NCBI RefSeq assembly: GCF_018691265.1
Contig: NW_024881313.1
Coordinates: 18,593,518 to 18,657,517, forward strand
Source of the DNA: Tyto alba
Lineage: Eukaryota > Chordata > Aves > Strigiformes > Tytonidae
Reading direction: 5' to 3'
DNA: 64,000 nucleotides
Shown piece by piece: positions 1 to 12,469 of the stretch. Under the pieces are notes generated by a model. The model was given only the letters and a program-made list of their open reading frames with translations. It did not search any database and was not told where the DNA came from. A program made the translations under genes and the position numbers. Numbering within the stretch: the stretch's first letter is position 1; the number at the start of each line of letters is the position of its first letter.

Positions 1-282
1 ATACCACGTGTTCAAAAGCATCTGCTGAAATGTAGACTGACTGGAATATGGGATAAACATTCTGTTCAGTGGTTGAGTATGTTTGTAAGGCAGTGATAAA
101 GCTGATTTCTTTGGCAAGGGTGGCCATCATGTGGCATGTTCTCGGAACATTGCATAGATCAGGTTACGACACTATGTCACTTGCAGATACAAAGGAAGAC
201 TGGTGGAAGGAATCCTTCATTTAATCCTTATCGTGTTTCTAGTCTCAGGCAGGATTCTGGCTTGAACTGTCACTCTCTTCCT
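1..282 (-). other. ITGA8: ITGA8 3' UTR, proximal part
   Basis: These bases follow the TAG stop in the terminal exon and run off the window. There is no AATAAA on the minus strand here. An ATTAAA variant lies at 220-225, about 58 bases after the stop; with so short a UTR it is only a weak poly(A)-signal candidate, and the real end is probably beyond the left edge. Confidence 0.75.
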
Positions 283-369
283 CTATGCATCAGTAGTCTT
301 GTTATTTGTCAGTTGTTCCCTGTCAGCCATGTCATCTTGAGGAGGTCTAGCTCTGTCAAAGAAGCCACA
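283..369 (-). CDS. ITGA8: ITGA8 terminal coding exon: cytoplasmic tail and stop
   Basis: This exon encodes the 28-residue cytoplasmic tail, beginning CGFFDRARPPQ and ending NNKTTDA, then TAG. The membrane-proximal GFFDR is the alpha-8 form of the integrin GFFKR motif, which clasps the beta subunit and holds the receptor inactive; this role is known from the family. The acidic stretch after the PPQ and the REQLTN segment also match alpha-8. The acceptor is CTGCAG just before TGT, in phase 0, joining exactly after the lysine that ends the transmembrane exon. The exon is 87 nt including the stop. The tail lacks any catalytic motif and acts by protein contacts inside the cell. Confidence 0.96.
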   Translation of the reverse strand, partial: CGFFDRARPPQDDMADREQLTNNKTTDA

Positions 370-1634
370 CTGCAGGAAACAATCAACAGAAACAAAGGTG
401 TCATGGCAAGACAACCACAGGAAGATTCAGCTGCAGTTTGATTCTTCGCTCAGTCCACCTGAAAGGTCAGACACAATCTATGGCAGGCCGATGGACTGTG
501 AAGCTTTTTTATTTCTATTCAGATTTTTCCCTGTGAAAAATGATAGTTTTAGGTGCAAGGCATTGAGTTCCGAAGTATAGCTTTAAAAATTCAAATGATA
601 TGAAAGATGTCTTTGCAGGAAATGTAAAGTTGATCTCAGTGTGGATACTGACTGATTCTAATGAGAAAACTGCTAATTTCAGTTCAGCAAGGCACTCTTT
701 CAGGAAAGATAGTTAGATTGACAAATAGTAATAATAATAATGGTGGAATATATGTTGGGAAATATGCACAGGACAGTGCTGTGACCTAGACTAAAGATCA
801 CTAAAGATGAAATTCCTCTCACCTAACTCTAACTGCCTCAAAGTTACCTTTGGTAAAAGGTTGAAAGTTATGCAGGCTTCACAGGAGGTCAAAGGAGAGT
901 ATTACCAAAAGGTAGTTCCTCTCACCCTCCCACATTTTAGACATAGCTTTTTGCTGTTGGTGTTTACTGATAAGATGAATCTGAAAAGTGAGCATAGGCT
1001 GGACATCTAACCCATAACATTTAGAAAGCTAAAGGCAGACGAGCCATATCCTAACTTAATAAATTATTTTATTTTATTTTAATTGGAACTGAGAGGATGA
1101 CCGAAAGCTATTTTGGCTCCCTGTAACACAGCAGTTTCCAGTAACTTTTCTTAAAACTTGTGAAGGGAGTGTAACAACCAGCACAGAGCTAGAAAACTTT
1201 AAGAACAGAAGGTATGACACACTAATATAAAAGGAAATCCTCTAAAAATTAATTCTCAAAGATAGGAGTGTTGTTACATGCTGACAAAAACTGGAAATTC
1301 CCAAAGTATTCAGAGAAAACAAAGTTGGAGTCACTTCTTTTTGAACCTAAACATCCTGAAAAAGAGGATCATAGGTCTTGGAAACAGAACCAAACTCTGT
1401 ATGCCCATTTATAACCAGACTTTAATAATAAAGGAGGACTTTAAAAATGAGTTCCCTGGATAAAGGTCAGTGACACTAGCATGTCAGAAATGCCAAAACA
1501 AAAAAGACACATGTGTGTTGTTGCTTTTGCTCCAAACTGTTAAAGGTCACAGAATTCCAGCCTCTCTTTTTCCTATCTGTTAGTATCTTTCAGGATTTTT
1601 TTAAGGCAACAGTAACAGTAATAATGCAACATAC
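370..1634 (-). other. ITGA8: Last ITGA8 intron (1.27 kb)
   Basis: The intron runs from donor GTATGT to acceptor CTGCAG. It holds a short AAT-type simple stretch near 728-741 and an ATTTT-rich stretch near 1062-1083. Small open frames on either strand look like chance; I see nothing else. Confidence 0.85.
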
Positions 1635-1757
1635 CTTCCATAAAGCTAGGGTCAACATAGCTAGTACCAGTAGTCCAAGAAGTATTGCTAGTATTATAAC
1701 CCATAAGGGGATTACGAAGGAGACATTTGGAGTGGACCAAATGACAGATGTTCTGAT
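1635..1757 (-). CDS. ITGA8: ITGA8 exon: juxtamembrane segment and transmembrane helix
   Basis: This 123-nt, phase-0 exon encodes 41 residues. It opens IRTSVIWSTPNVSF, the last extracellular stretch with an N-glycosylation sequon (NVS). It continues into the single-pass helix from about IPLWVIILAI to LTLALWK. The WVIILA core and small-residue positions (Gly) are shared by integrin alpha helices and pack against the beta-subunit helix. The acceptor is TTTCAG before ATC; the donor after AAG is GTATGT. Reading on past the donor gives VCCIITV, which is intron and not integrin, so the exon end is secure. The next exon supplies CGFFDR. Confidence 0.97.
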
Positions 1758-4700
1758 CTGAAATGAAAAGAATACATTAAATGAACAAAAATTAAGCAAG
1801 TAAAGCAAATCTGACAGTAGAATACAGAGGTTATAAGCATTCACTTCAGTAGCATTTTGCAGATTAGAAATACATGTTGCTTGGAATTCTTCCGTGTTGG
1901 CTTCATTTACTGCGATTTCTTTTCCACTTGTTCATGATAATTATTAGAAATGGGATTCACACTTATACAAAAGTCTTGTCGTATCAGACATAGGAATCAT
2001 TTTCACTGAACAGAGTAGCAAAAAATACCCTTCTGCGCAGATGCTTCAAGATTCAAGGAGCAAAGTTTTACTACATGTATGCTGGTACAGCCTAGGCCAG
2101 TATAGCTGACTTACGCTGAATTGTTCTGAAACAATGGTTGACTTCAGCTCAATCTCTTAATTCAAACCACAATAGATACCAACTACATTATTCTTAATTT
2201 AATTTTTGCTGACACACCAGTATACACTTTATTTCCATTACTTGTGTTTCAGCCAAGCAGTCCAAAAATGAAACTCAAGCAGAGTGCCTTGTCCTTGTGA
2301 TAAAGCCTAATGCACAATATGATGTTATGCTCCATAAAAGAAGCCAAGCATATGGACTGTTACCTAAATGGGAAATAAGCACGAAATACTCTCATTGTCT
2401 GATGCTCTAGAAAGCAGCAGGTGTGTATAATATGAGTTATCAAAGGTTTTAATTGACTTGGCAAACCTCTCTTTAGACCTTCATCTTGACAAAGAGTAAT
2501 AATAACCCTTCTGTATTTCTTCTTCTGGGGCCATCCACGTAAGTAACCTCCTACTCACTCTCCCTTCCATATATTGTACCAAATTTATTCTACGTTCTTA
2601 GAGTCTGCTCGGAAGGCTCTTCATCAATCTCATTGAATATTTGCTCTCTTCCTGCTGCTCCCAAGTGGGAAGGAATGACTTTGAGCTTTCCTTAGCTGCT
2701 CAGCCACAATTATGTCCCTTCAGTTTTAGTTTATTTTGTCAAACCTTCCTCTTTGTTAGTCTAGGAATTTATTTATCTCTGGGGTTTTCTGTTGGACCTC
2801 TATTATTTACTCCTAGTCTCCCTTAAACAGGATAAGTATGTGACAGATGGAAGTTATTTTCTTCTTGACAAGATGAAATCGATTTGCAAAGCAAACTGAT
2901 TACACAAACTCTCAAATGATCTTCCTCTTCAGTGCTTCAGGTACAGCTAGGAAATCTACTCTTCTTAATAAGTTTCTTGGCTATTGCCCAGTCCTCGATC
3001 TGAACTCATTGAAAATTCTCTTTCTACTTGTTTTTTTTTTTTTTTTTTTTTTTTTTGTTATTAACTCACTGGTTGATGCACCTGAAATTTACCACAATGC
3101 TAATTTGTCCATTCATGGAACAGCATCCTAAGTTTGAAGACTGGACACAACTCTGTAATCCAGTTCAAAATTAATTCAATTTCTGTGTTTCTCACTTCTC
3201 CCGTTAAAGACAGCAAATTTCAGCCATCTGCAACATCTAGCCCTTTCCCCTCTCTCTTTCTCACCATCAGCATACTTTCCTAGACTTTTCATTCCGCAAG
3301 CACCAGCACATCTGTCTCCCAGCTACTGTCATGCTTAATTGGAAGATACTTTGGAATAGTCCTTTCTGCTTAGTTCTTCATCTGTGCAACCAACTGTCCC
3401 CTACTCTGACATGGTACTTAGAAAGACGGCAGTCTGGTGAGGTCTAGTGATGTATATATTTTGTATAGTATCCCTTGCTGTTATGGGACACAGATCATAG
3501 TTGAAATTAGGGACAAACTTTCTATGTGGGGTAACACTTGCCTTCTACCAAAGCTTACACTGAGGGTTACATGGAAAATTCTGTGACACTGCCCAGTCCT
3601 TCTGAGGTTAGCACTTTAACATTGACCTGTACCCTGAAGATTAAGTGCTTGCAGTGCTGGTCATACCATTGTTGACTTAGCAAACACATCCAGCTAATAT
3701 ACTTCTCTAGTGCAGCTGTAAATAATTATTACTCTAAAAGACTTCGAAAAGATCACATATACAAAGAATAAATATGTTAGCAAATTAAAGCAAGAAAAAA
3801 TTATTTCAAGGCAAACAGAATTAGTAAAAAAACCCCATGAAATCCTACCCCTGGGTCCCAGCAGATATCAAGTGATTCTGCCACTGCAGGGAAACCATTC
3901 CTTCCCCAGACTTCTCTTTGGGTTGCTTCTTAACAACTGCGGAACTTCATATGCTCTCTGTATCATTAGATTCAGCAAAAGCAGTGCTCATTTAGTAAGG
4001 ACAAAATGTTTTTGAATGGCTTTCCTTGTGTCTCATAGTGGTACTGTATTTGGCATTAAAATGCAAGGGCAGAGAAAATGAGAAAAAGGTCATCTGAACT
4101 GTCTGAGGAGATTCCTCCCAGAGAAAAGCCAGTTAAGGAAAAAGATGAATGCAGGTAAAAGGCTCATGTGGCCAGGGAAATCAGAAGGGGTGCAGTCATG
4201 ATGGGCCGTGTGAAGCGTGTAGCAAGCAATGAGCTTAGCTGTCCAAGGAAGAAAGTATCTGCCTTCTACTGCTTGAAAATCCTCATGAATGCTGCCCTGA
4301 GGCAAGCCTTGAAGACCTGATCGCATATAGCACTAGAGTTGGGAAGTGCTGACAAAAATTCAGTAGGCCCCAAGACAGCAAAATCTAAGATTGATTAAAA
4401 AACCCCGTCATCCTTGCTCCGCTTCCTCTGTTGGCAAACTCTGTGGTACTACATGCAATAAGCTATATTTTTTTAAATTATTATTTGAAAAGGATCTGAT
4501 GCTATCAATGTACGGTGTACGTACCTTACTTAACATAAGGTTTGAGCTTCACTACCGCTTCTGTTCTAACACCATCACTTATATGAGCATGTTGCTGTGG
4601 TCCTGGAGCAGTAAAGTGATAGACTCACTCAATATTTGTAAACAACAGCAAAAAGTAAACACAAGCAGCGCTTTCTGTCCTCTGAAGTTTGACAAAATGA

Positions 4701-7700
4701 CTGACTCCATTTTACAATAAGATCAAGCCTGAGGGAAGACCCATTTTCTTGCAAAAATTTGATTTAGCCATTTCTGGTATTGATAGCTTGAGCCAAATTC
4801 CTAGGTGGCACAATGTGAGTGAGATAAATCCAACAGGAAATGGAGTCAGCATCATTGCTCTGGGCTGGACTGTACATCAAACCAGAACAAAAAGACTCTG
4901 GCAAGCCACTGGCCAGCTACGGATGGGTTGGTACAGTATACTGAAATTGTATATCCTCCATATGGAAAATATCAGAGTGGGCAAGTACTTTTGTAGGAAG
5001 GACTTTTTGTTTACAGATTTCTTAAGATAGTATTTGACTGAACCACATCTGTCTCCTTGGGCACCAAGTCCACTTCCATCCAATCTAAGGCAACTACTTC
5101 AGAATCACAGGTGCTCTGAGACAGGGGTGAACTAACCTGCTGCCTGGTGTTGTCTAGGATCTGAATAGCTCATAGGGCTGCCGAGTGATTGCACAAGAGC
5201 ACAGCAATCAGACTCTTAATTAACGTACTCCAGCGTTCCAGTTCACTGTTCAAAATTAGGTGGGGGTCAATCCAGACCTCAAAGTATGTTTGAGATCCTG
5301 CTGAAATCAGTGGAAACAGTCCATTTCATTAGGGATAGTGGATTTCATTCAGCTTTGGATAAAGCTGATAGTAGTGTATGCAACTAGAAGTGCCTATGTA
5401 GCTGTTCCATGTCTTCATTTATGCACCACTTCCTAGATGTTTGATACATTTGCATGTCGTGTTTTCTTTCCTCTTAGGCTGCAGAAACAATAAGCCAACC
5501 TAGCTCTTCTTGTGATACCAATCGAGCACCTATCAGCATGGATCCAGAGAAGGACATCTGGGTCTTCCTGAGGACACACTGTAACCAATTATGAGTGGTG
5601 TAGTGGTGCTCAGCCTTGCTTGTACTGCATGGGTTCATATTCCTCTCTCCCTTCATCCTTCTTCATTCTGCCTTTACAGACAGTAAAGTGCAATTTACAG
5701 TGTAATTTCAGTAGCTCAGCTGGAGCCTGACAAGTGTTGAAATATAAACAAGAAACTGTAATCTTACAGAATTGCAGAGCATCATGTTTATAATCCTTAG
5801 ATTATCAGCAATGAGTAAATCAGCAGAAATTAGGTCTATCCTGTATCAAGCAGAATGCTGCTGTAAAGCTGCCACATCTTTTCTCTTTTAGCAGGGGCGA
5901 GGCCAATGGCTAATGAAATATTTTCTTTCTAAAATCTTAAAACCATCTTGTCGCATCCTCACCCGTTTCCCATGAATCCTTCGTCTTAGGTTTTTGAAAG
6001 CAAGGGACAGGTTGTGCTGAATGCTTGAGATTTATTTCCTAAGCAAGGGATTATATGTAGCTGTTAGTCTCACTCCTGCCTATGTGCATTACCAGTAGAA
6101 TATAATGCCTCTGGGCTGCCTCCTTTTATACTCTATACAAATATTTGCAGGGCTACTAATGCAATTCCTTAGGAACAGTTTGACACTGCAGGTCCTGAAC
6201 ACCCACAGAGTTGAGGCAGAAGCTGGAGGGGAAGAAAGAAACAAAGCATCCCTTCAGTTTTGCCTGCCTCATTTCACCATTTCCACAGAAGACTGTCCCT
6301 CCTCCACCCCATGCTGTCTGCAACAGTTTTACATATGATTTTGATTTAAGACATTATTCAGCTTGGATTTCTGTTCTTCTCCATGTGGTAGGTTTAGTAC
6401 TGCAGGATCAGAGCCAGTGAATGTTTTTTGGGGGGATTTATCTGTTTTCGTCTAAGGTGGCCAATATGAAGTGGAATTTTTACACAAGTGTTGCATGTTG
6501 GCACTGTACTTCAGATGCATATTGGCTTTCCTCTCTGTTCAGGACTAGAAGACTTTCCTATACTGAACACTGAAAACAGTGGTTGCTTCTGTCAGGCTGG
6601 TGAAAAGCACACCTGACAGACGTGAGAGGAGCCATCTGACTTTTGGCCTTTCACACTGCTTAAGGTCTCACAACCTCTTGCATGCAGAGGGGTGACGGGG
6701 AATGCCATTTGCCTCAAGCACTGAGATGAGGATGAAGCCAAGCACAGAGTTATAGACAGAGCCTTTGTCTGCTATTGGAAATAAAATCCAAGCTGGTCTT
6801 AGCACAGGTGCTGTCTGATAGTCTCCAGAATCACTGTTGTAGTTCCATGACAGTCACTTGTTGCTCGTGAAACTATTTCCATAGGGGGGCTTTTATTTTC
6901 CTTTTTTTAAATGTGCCACTGTTAAGCACACTGTAGGTAGATAAAAGAAATATTGTTTTTTTTGACACTGATTTTTGTAAAGTTTGGGTTTTGCCCCTGA
7001 TTTTGGTGCTACTCAATGTAGCTTCAAAATCATCTTTCATTTCACTGGAAGGCAGCACAATGCAGAGAAGAGCATATGTGGTAAGCTGCCGGGTCATCAG
7101 CAGTCCTTTGTGGACCGATGGGAATTAATTTTTACTAGTGCCAACATCCAGAATCTAGGGTCACAATTCCTGCACAATGCCTGCTAGTGGGATTCTCACA
7201 AAGCTGTTTTTTCCCCTCTTGTCCTTTAAAAGACACAATTTAAAAAAAGTATCTTCTCCTTAATTTCATCTGTTACTTTAAGAAATTGTAGCTAAATTGA
7301 TTATTACTCTAATGCTATCACTTTTACTGTTCATGATGACCTTCCTCTAAACATTAGTAATTTTGCTTACAGGGCCTGAGAAACAGACACTCTTTAGTAC
7401 TCCAACATGTTCCCATCCAACCTTTATAGCATAACGTTCTGGTATGCTCTGAAAAAATGCTTGAAATAGAAAGTAAAAGCTCCCTTGAGCTTGGAGTCAT
7501 AATTAATACTGACATTTATGTTTACATTTCACAAATGTTTGTGCAAATATATTTAATAATTTTATTATAAGCATGTTTAAAATGAAAGTCCTATCACTGT
7601 GTAATTGCTAAAAAAAGAGTTGTAAGCCTTAGTCTGAAACCAACTTTACTCACTGTAGGACATTGGTCAAACAGTTTAGACTGAAGGCATCCCCTCTGAA

Positions 7701-10234
7701 GGTCCTATCAAACATTTAAGAAAAACAATCATATTTTATTAAACTTCAAAACTGGCTCAAGAATTGTAGATTAAATTGGAACAAATTATTGCTTATTCTA
7801 ACTCTGCACTTTTTATAATAAAAGGTACTTTCACCTTGCACATGAAATTCATCAAGTAGGATAGTAGTATTTACTGTAATAATACCTCAAAGGAAAAATG
7901 TCAATTTTTTCTTCAATGATACATCTATTAGCAAGGAAATCCAACCAGTTGTGCAATATATAGTTGTAATTCCAAGCCTATCAAAATTAATAAAAATACT
8001 TTTATTGATGTCAGTGGATTTTGGTTTAAGATCCACTAAATTCCAAGCTAATTTTCTGTTTGATGCTATTTTCACTCTTATGTTTTACTATAAAAGATTC
8101 AGATTTGCTTACATTTACATAACCTTTCACACACCTATGTATCATGACCCTCTGTTTGAGATACAGACCTATATTCCATGGTGATGGAAAAAAAAGACCT
8201 CAGTGCTGCCAATATGATTACATGACTGTGTGGGTTACTGATGTGTATGGGATTATTCATGCCATTAAAATTAAATATACTTCTCAGCCTGTGTAATTGG
8301 AACCCAGAATTGTGTAAGTTAAACAAAGGACATATGCTCTGTTGTTTTATAATGTATTATCTTCACAATATAAACTGTAGAGTGTTAGCTGATTATTAGA
8401 TATATACTTTTGACAATTAATTTTAAAATATTAAAATCTTTATTCCACTTCCACCCTTGCATTGTCTGAAGGAAACCCATAAACTTCCAAATAAATCTTT
8501 GGAAACTTTTAAAACACCACCAGTGATCTTTTTCAGAAGGACCAAAAATATTAAGCATTGCCCAACTTCAAGCAAATACTTCTTCTTGCAAGTGGAACAT
8601 CAAAAGAGCTTGTGCATATAACACATCAAGCTGTAAAGCTGGCAGGCATCCACTGCCATGTCCAGATATGAAACGACATAAAAGCGCTATCGTTTTTCAA
8701 CATTTTACAGTTGCCATTACAGGCATTTTGCTGTAAATCATCTGCAGCAAATAACAAGCATTATACTGGCTGGAGTAAGAGAATAAAATGCTTATCTGAT
8801 CATTTGGTAGATCATCTGACACTTGTTGAGAACAGCAGGCTATCACCTGGGGTGAAGCACTTCAGTCCAGATGAAGGCACCACTATCAACAGAGTTCTGC
8901 ACAACATGTGTTTCTGGTATAGAACACATGCTGCAAGAAAATAAAAAGAGCCTGAGTATATCTGTCAGCTTGGAGCCTTTGAACCTTTCTGGATGAATAC
9001 TGCATTAAGCATCAAATCTCTCTGGTGAAATCATGGAATCATGGTTCTCCTGATGTTAGAGGTTAGAGTCACTGGGCATACAGGACCAAGATTTCACCTC
9101 GTGTCTTCCCAGAGCAAGTATCAAGCAACCATTCAATCTGTGCTTCTTCAAAGCAAAACCTTATAGCCTGTATCCTCTAAAATATGTTCAAAGTAAGCTG
9201 TGAAGTGTATTATTATGTTGGTTTTACATATTAAAAAAATATTTTGTTCCCTACTACTACTTCTCAACGTACTGATACGATATGATTTGCACCATGATTT
9301 AACCTGGAAAAGTTTGTACTGATCTTACATTTTAAAAGAAGGATGGTAAATGATAAAACTTATAATAAAGATGAGAACAATAAGCTTTCAAATTGCAGAT
9401 TACTCTTTGTACTAGAATCAAATTTTGCACTTATATTTTACTTATTTCTATCAGTAATGACAAAATAGAGTGAATTCTAACCATGATATTAGACACCATA
9501 AGAAGAAAATTCCTTTCAATTGCTCCCCAAACTCAATGCTTTGGCACCAGCAAATAATTAAATCGAACATATGCCTCCAATAATAATTTTCATATAATAA
9601 TACAGGGCCATACAAATCTTGGTCTGCAAATAAGGCAAATATTTTGCTATCTATCTCTCACTTCTGTAGGGATTACCAGGTAATTTCATATCTTGCACCT
9701 GATGTGCTGTGAGGTGGAAACCTTAGAGAGGCATGCAGACCTTTCTGAAAATCAGGGTGTCAAAGAAATTTAATACAGATAAGAGAGAAGTTGCCACAGA
9801 TAATCCATAAAGTTGTGCGAGAGAACTGCTGACTGAGAAAAGAGTGAGATCTCTAAAGCTCAGAAAAACATGATTTTGGATTTTGCACAAAAATTTCTTT
9901 CAGATTTTTTTTACCCCAAACAAGGTAACTAGACACTTGCTTACACAGTTTTGTTTTTTTCTTCTGGGTGAAAAATTCCTCCTGGTTGCAGTAAAGCAGC
10001 CCGCATATTAGTTAGTGCAGCGAGAAATGATTTAGAAATTGAATTAGTATCATGTATCATCAACTTCCACAGAAAGCAATAAAGGTATTTCCTTTAGGTA
10101 TTATTTCAGGAATTTACACTAGAAACACAGGAAAGACTGATCTCGATAATTGCATCTATAAAAACTTTCACAGCTGTGATCAGAATGATCAAATACATGT
10201 GCTTCACACAAAGATATAATTTTCAGTTACTTAC
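1758..10234 (-). other. ITGA8: ITGA8 intron (8.5 kb)
   Basis: The intron is flanked by donor GTAAGT and acceptor TTTCAG. It contains a pure T run of 26 at 3031-3056 and many short AT-rich stretches (for example 7500-8450). I found no recognisable transposon, RNA gene or conserved coding frame; the open frames of 60-109 codons match nothing I know. Confidence 0.8.
3031..3056. repeat. Homopolymer T run (26 bases)
   Basis: There are 26 consecutive T on the plus strand, so A in the ITGA8 pre-mRNA. It may be a simple repeat or the tail of an otherwise unrecognisable retroposed copy on the minus strand. No target-site duplication is evident. Confidence 0.9.
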
Positions 10235-10336
10235 TGCTATGCTTCCCTCAGGGAGCTTTGCTGGTTGCACTTTATATGGCATGCTCTTAACTTCGAAGGA
10301 CACATTGGAAGAAAGAGTATAGAAATCATTCTTTCT
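10235..10336 (-). CDS. ITGA8: ITGA8 exon: end of calf-2 domain
   Basis: This 102-nt, phase-0 exon gives 34 residues, starting RKNDFYTLSSNVSF and ending KLPEGSIA. This is the last beta-strand region of calf-2 in the light chain, just outside the membrane. NVS is an N-glycosylation sequon. The PAKLPEGSI segment matches the alpha-8 juxtamembrane stalk. The acceptor is AATTTCAG, with a rather AT-rich tract before it; the donor is a consensus GTAAGT. It joins to IRTSV of the transmembrane exon. Confidence 0.96.
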
Positions 10337-11280
10337 CTGAAATTATATATAAAAAAGAAATAATTAAAACCCATGTTCATACTTAAAAACGTTATGAGAA
10401 ATAAGCAGAGAAAAAGTACAGAGAGCTGATTTCCTAAGGCAAAGACAGTTTCTTTTGGTAAAGTGTACAGCAATCCTGAGACCTGTATGTGTCCACAAGA
10501 CAAACACATAATAAAACATAAAGCTGAAATACAAAGACTGCATGTTCAAATGTGGAAGAAGAGTTAGATATGCAGAAAGACACATACAGTTGTTTCTCAT
10601 ATTTCTTTGAAATAGGAAACTGGTGAGTTTGAAGCAGGAGGGAGGTTTATGGGGTGTCTATGTTTTAAAACCTTGCCTCTGCTCACTAAGCCCAACAACA
10701 AATGTGGGTATCCTGAGAAGATTTTCAGGCCTATGTTGAGACCACTCTGGTAAAGCTCCCTGATGGCATCAAAGGAATGGCTGTGCCTTCCCATCAAAGA
10801 ACAACAAGAACAAACATCTTTGCACTTCACTTAGGTTGAGATTGATTTGTTATTGCAAAAATCCAGAACAATTCACCTTGCTTTTTTACTACATTGTGCA
10901 ACTGCAATAGGAATGTATAGCAGTCATTGTTTAACTGGCTGCCTAGTAAAATATTTATAAAGCTCTCATTAAGCACTTCAGCAAACCCAAAGATGTGCAG
11001 ACAAAACAAAATGTATACCTCTGTCAGTTCTCTGTGTTTCACTTATACTTGTTTGTATTTATAAAATATTGTTAGATTAGATTAGGCATTACCTTCCCTG
11101 GTTCGGAATGACTAAAACCTGTTACATCATATAGCTCACGCTGCGACTTTTAATTAGTGCTTTCACCTCATTTGGAAGCCAGGTAGACATTGACACACTA
11201 TACCTGACCAACTGTGTGTCTCACTGTGCTGTTCTGACCTTGACAATCATCTGCCACTCTGTGCAAACTGTCTTGAAATG

Positions 11281-11309
11281 ATAGTTAAGTGCTGGTATGT
11301 CCACTGGAA
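11281..11309. repeat. 29-bp direct repeat, copy 1
   Basis: It matches 11817-11845 at 27 of 29 positions in the same orientation (core GTATGTCCACTGGAA). The copies are 536 bases apart and similarity stops at both ends. The origin is unknown. Confidence 0.75.
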
Positions 11310-11816
11310 AAGGAACTGCCTAAACCGGCTATGAAGTGGCATAAGCGCTGACCTGTGAAAGTGCATGCCCCTTAAAAGAAACTTAATGGTTGCAACATTT
11401 ACTACAAAGGGTACAAAATATCTTCCACACATGTATTTTGGACCCTGTTGAGCGCTTGGCATCATGGATATCTAACTGGAGTTGGTTTTGAAGGCTAAGC
11501 ACGTCAGGTATCAAGTAAACCTTTCAGTTCACATTGAATTTGGCATGTTTTTCACTGAATGTTACTTTGTTACAGACAGTAGATCCTGCACTTGAACTAT
11601 GTCCTCTTTTTCCTTGTTTTTATCCCAAGGAAGGATGGCCAAGTGATTACCATGCTCTTCTGGAAGTCAACAAACCTGTTTCTAATTCCATCTCTACAAC
11701 TGATTTTTTGGGTGACACTATGGGCAACTTATCTTGTATATCCCATCCCATGTAAAATTGGAGTAATGATATGGATCTCCTTTGAAAGTGCTTTGATATG
11801 CTCTGAAAAGCATTAG

Positions 11817-11845
11817 ATAGTTATGTGCTAGTATGTCCACTGGAA
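11817..11845. repeat. 29-bp direct repeat, copy 2
   Basis: This is the partner of 11281-11309. The 507 bases between the copies show no recognisable transposon ends, so a target-site duplication is only a possibility. Confidence 0.75.
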
Positions 11846-11879
11846 TCCAGAGGGCTAGGAGTTATGACTATCATTATAT

Positions 11880-12035
11880 CCCTTTACATCAGACTCCTTG
11901 TGGTAAAAAAATTAAATCTTTTGTTTGAGAATATTTTTGAAGCCCTTAATTGTTTTTGCTACCTGTCTCAATCCCTTCTGAAATATGATGACCAGAATTC
12001 AATGCAGTATTTGACTATTAATTTATGGAAAGAAT
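11880..12035 (-). mobile_element. Ancient L3/CR1-like LINE relic
   Basis: Read on the plus strand, the stretch with TTTTTGCTACCTGTC and GATGACCAGAATTC resembles the reverse complement of the L3/CR1 3' region, where a similar 'gtggtgaccagaactg..cacagtattc' block is typical. It is heavily diverged and both edges are uncertain. It is assigned from remembered consensus only. Confidence 0.45.
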
Positions 12036-12469
12036 GAGCCTTGTAAGTAAAGCAATCTTTCATTTTGTCACCGGCTTCTTACAGTCCAGTGTATTTGGAA
12101 CATTGCTGTCATTTTCTAAATCCCCTTCTGCAAAACTCTTTCTCCTTCCTTCTACTTCTCACACATTTAGGAGTTCTGCTCCATTGACAACACTTGTTTT
12201 CTATGTGACTACTCAACATCTTTTCCTCCCTCCTAGGTGGAATTTACTATTGCATCAAGGGCAAAAACCATCTCCAAGAATTGCTTCTTCCCTTTCAGAT
12301 GTTTCGTGGAGCAGACTGAGGTAAGAAGACCCCATGGTAACCTAGGATACTCTTTCCTTCCTTCACTGATGGAGAAAGGTTTCTTTGTGAAAATGACCCG
12401 AAATAAGCGTAACCTAAACCTGGGAGCCAACTTGGATGCAGCTGGATGACCATGGCCCAACTCAAAGTT

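Noticed and set aside
220..225. ATTAAA on the minus strand as the ITGA8 poly(A) signal
   Set aside because: It is only about 58 bases after the stop. Integrin 3' UTRs are usually much longer, so it was noted but not called.
1590..1634. Readthrough of the transmembrane exon into VCCIITV
   Set aside because: It begins with a GTATGT donor, and the true continuation CGFFDR is found at 283-369 with the matching phase.
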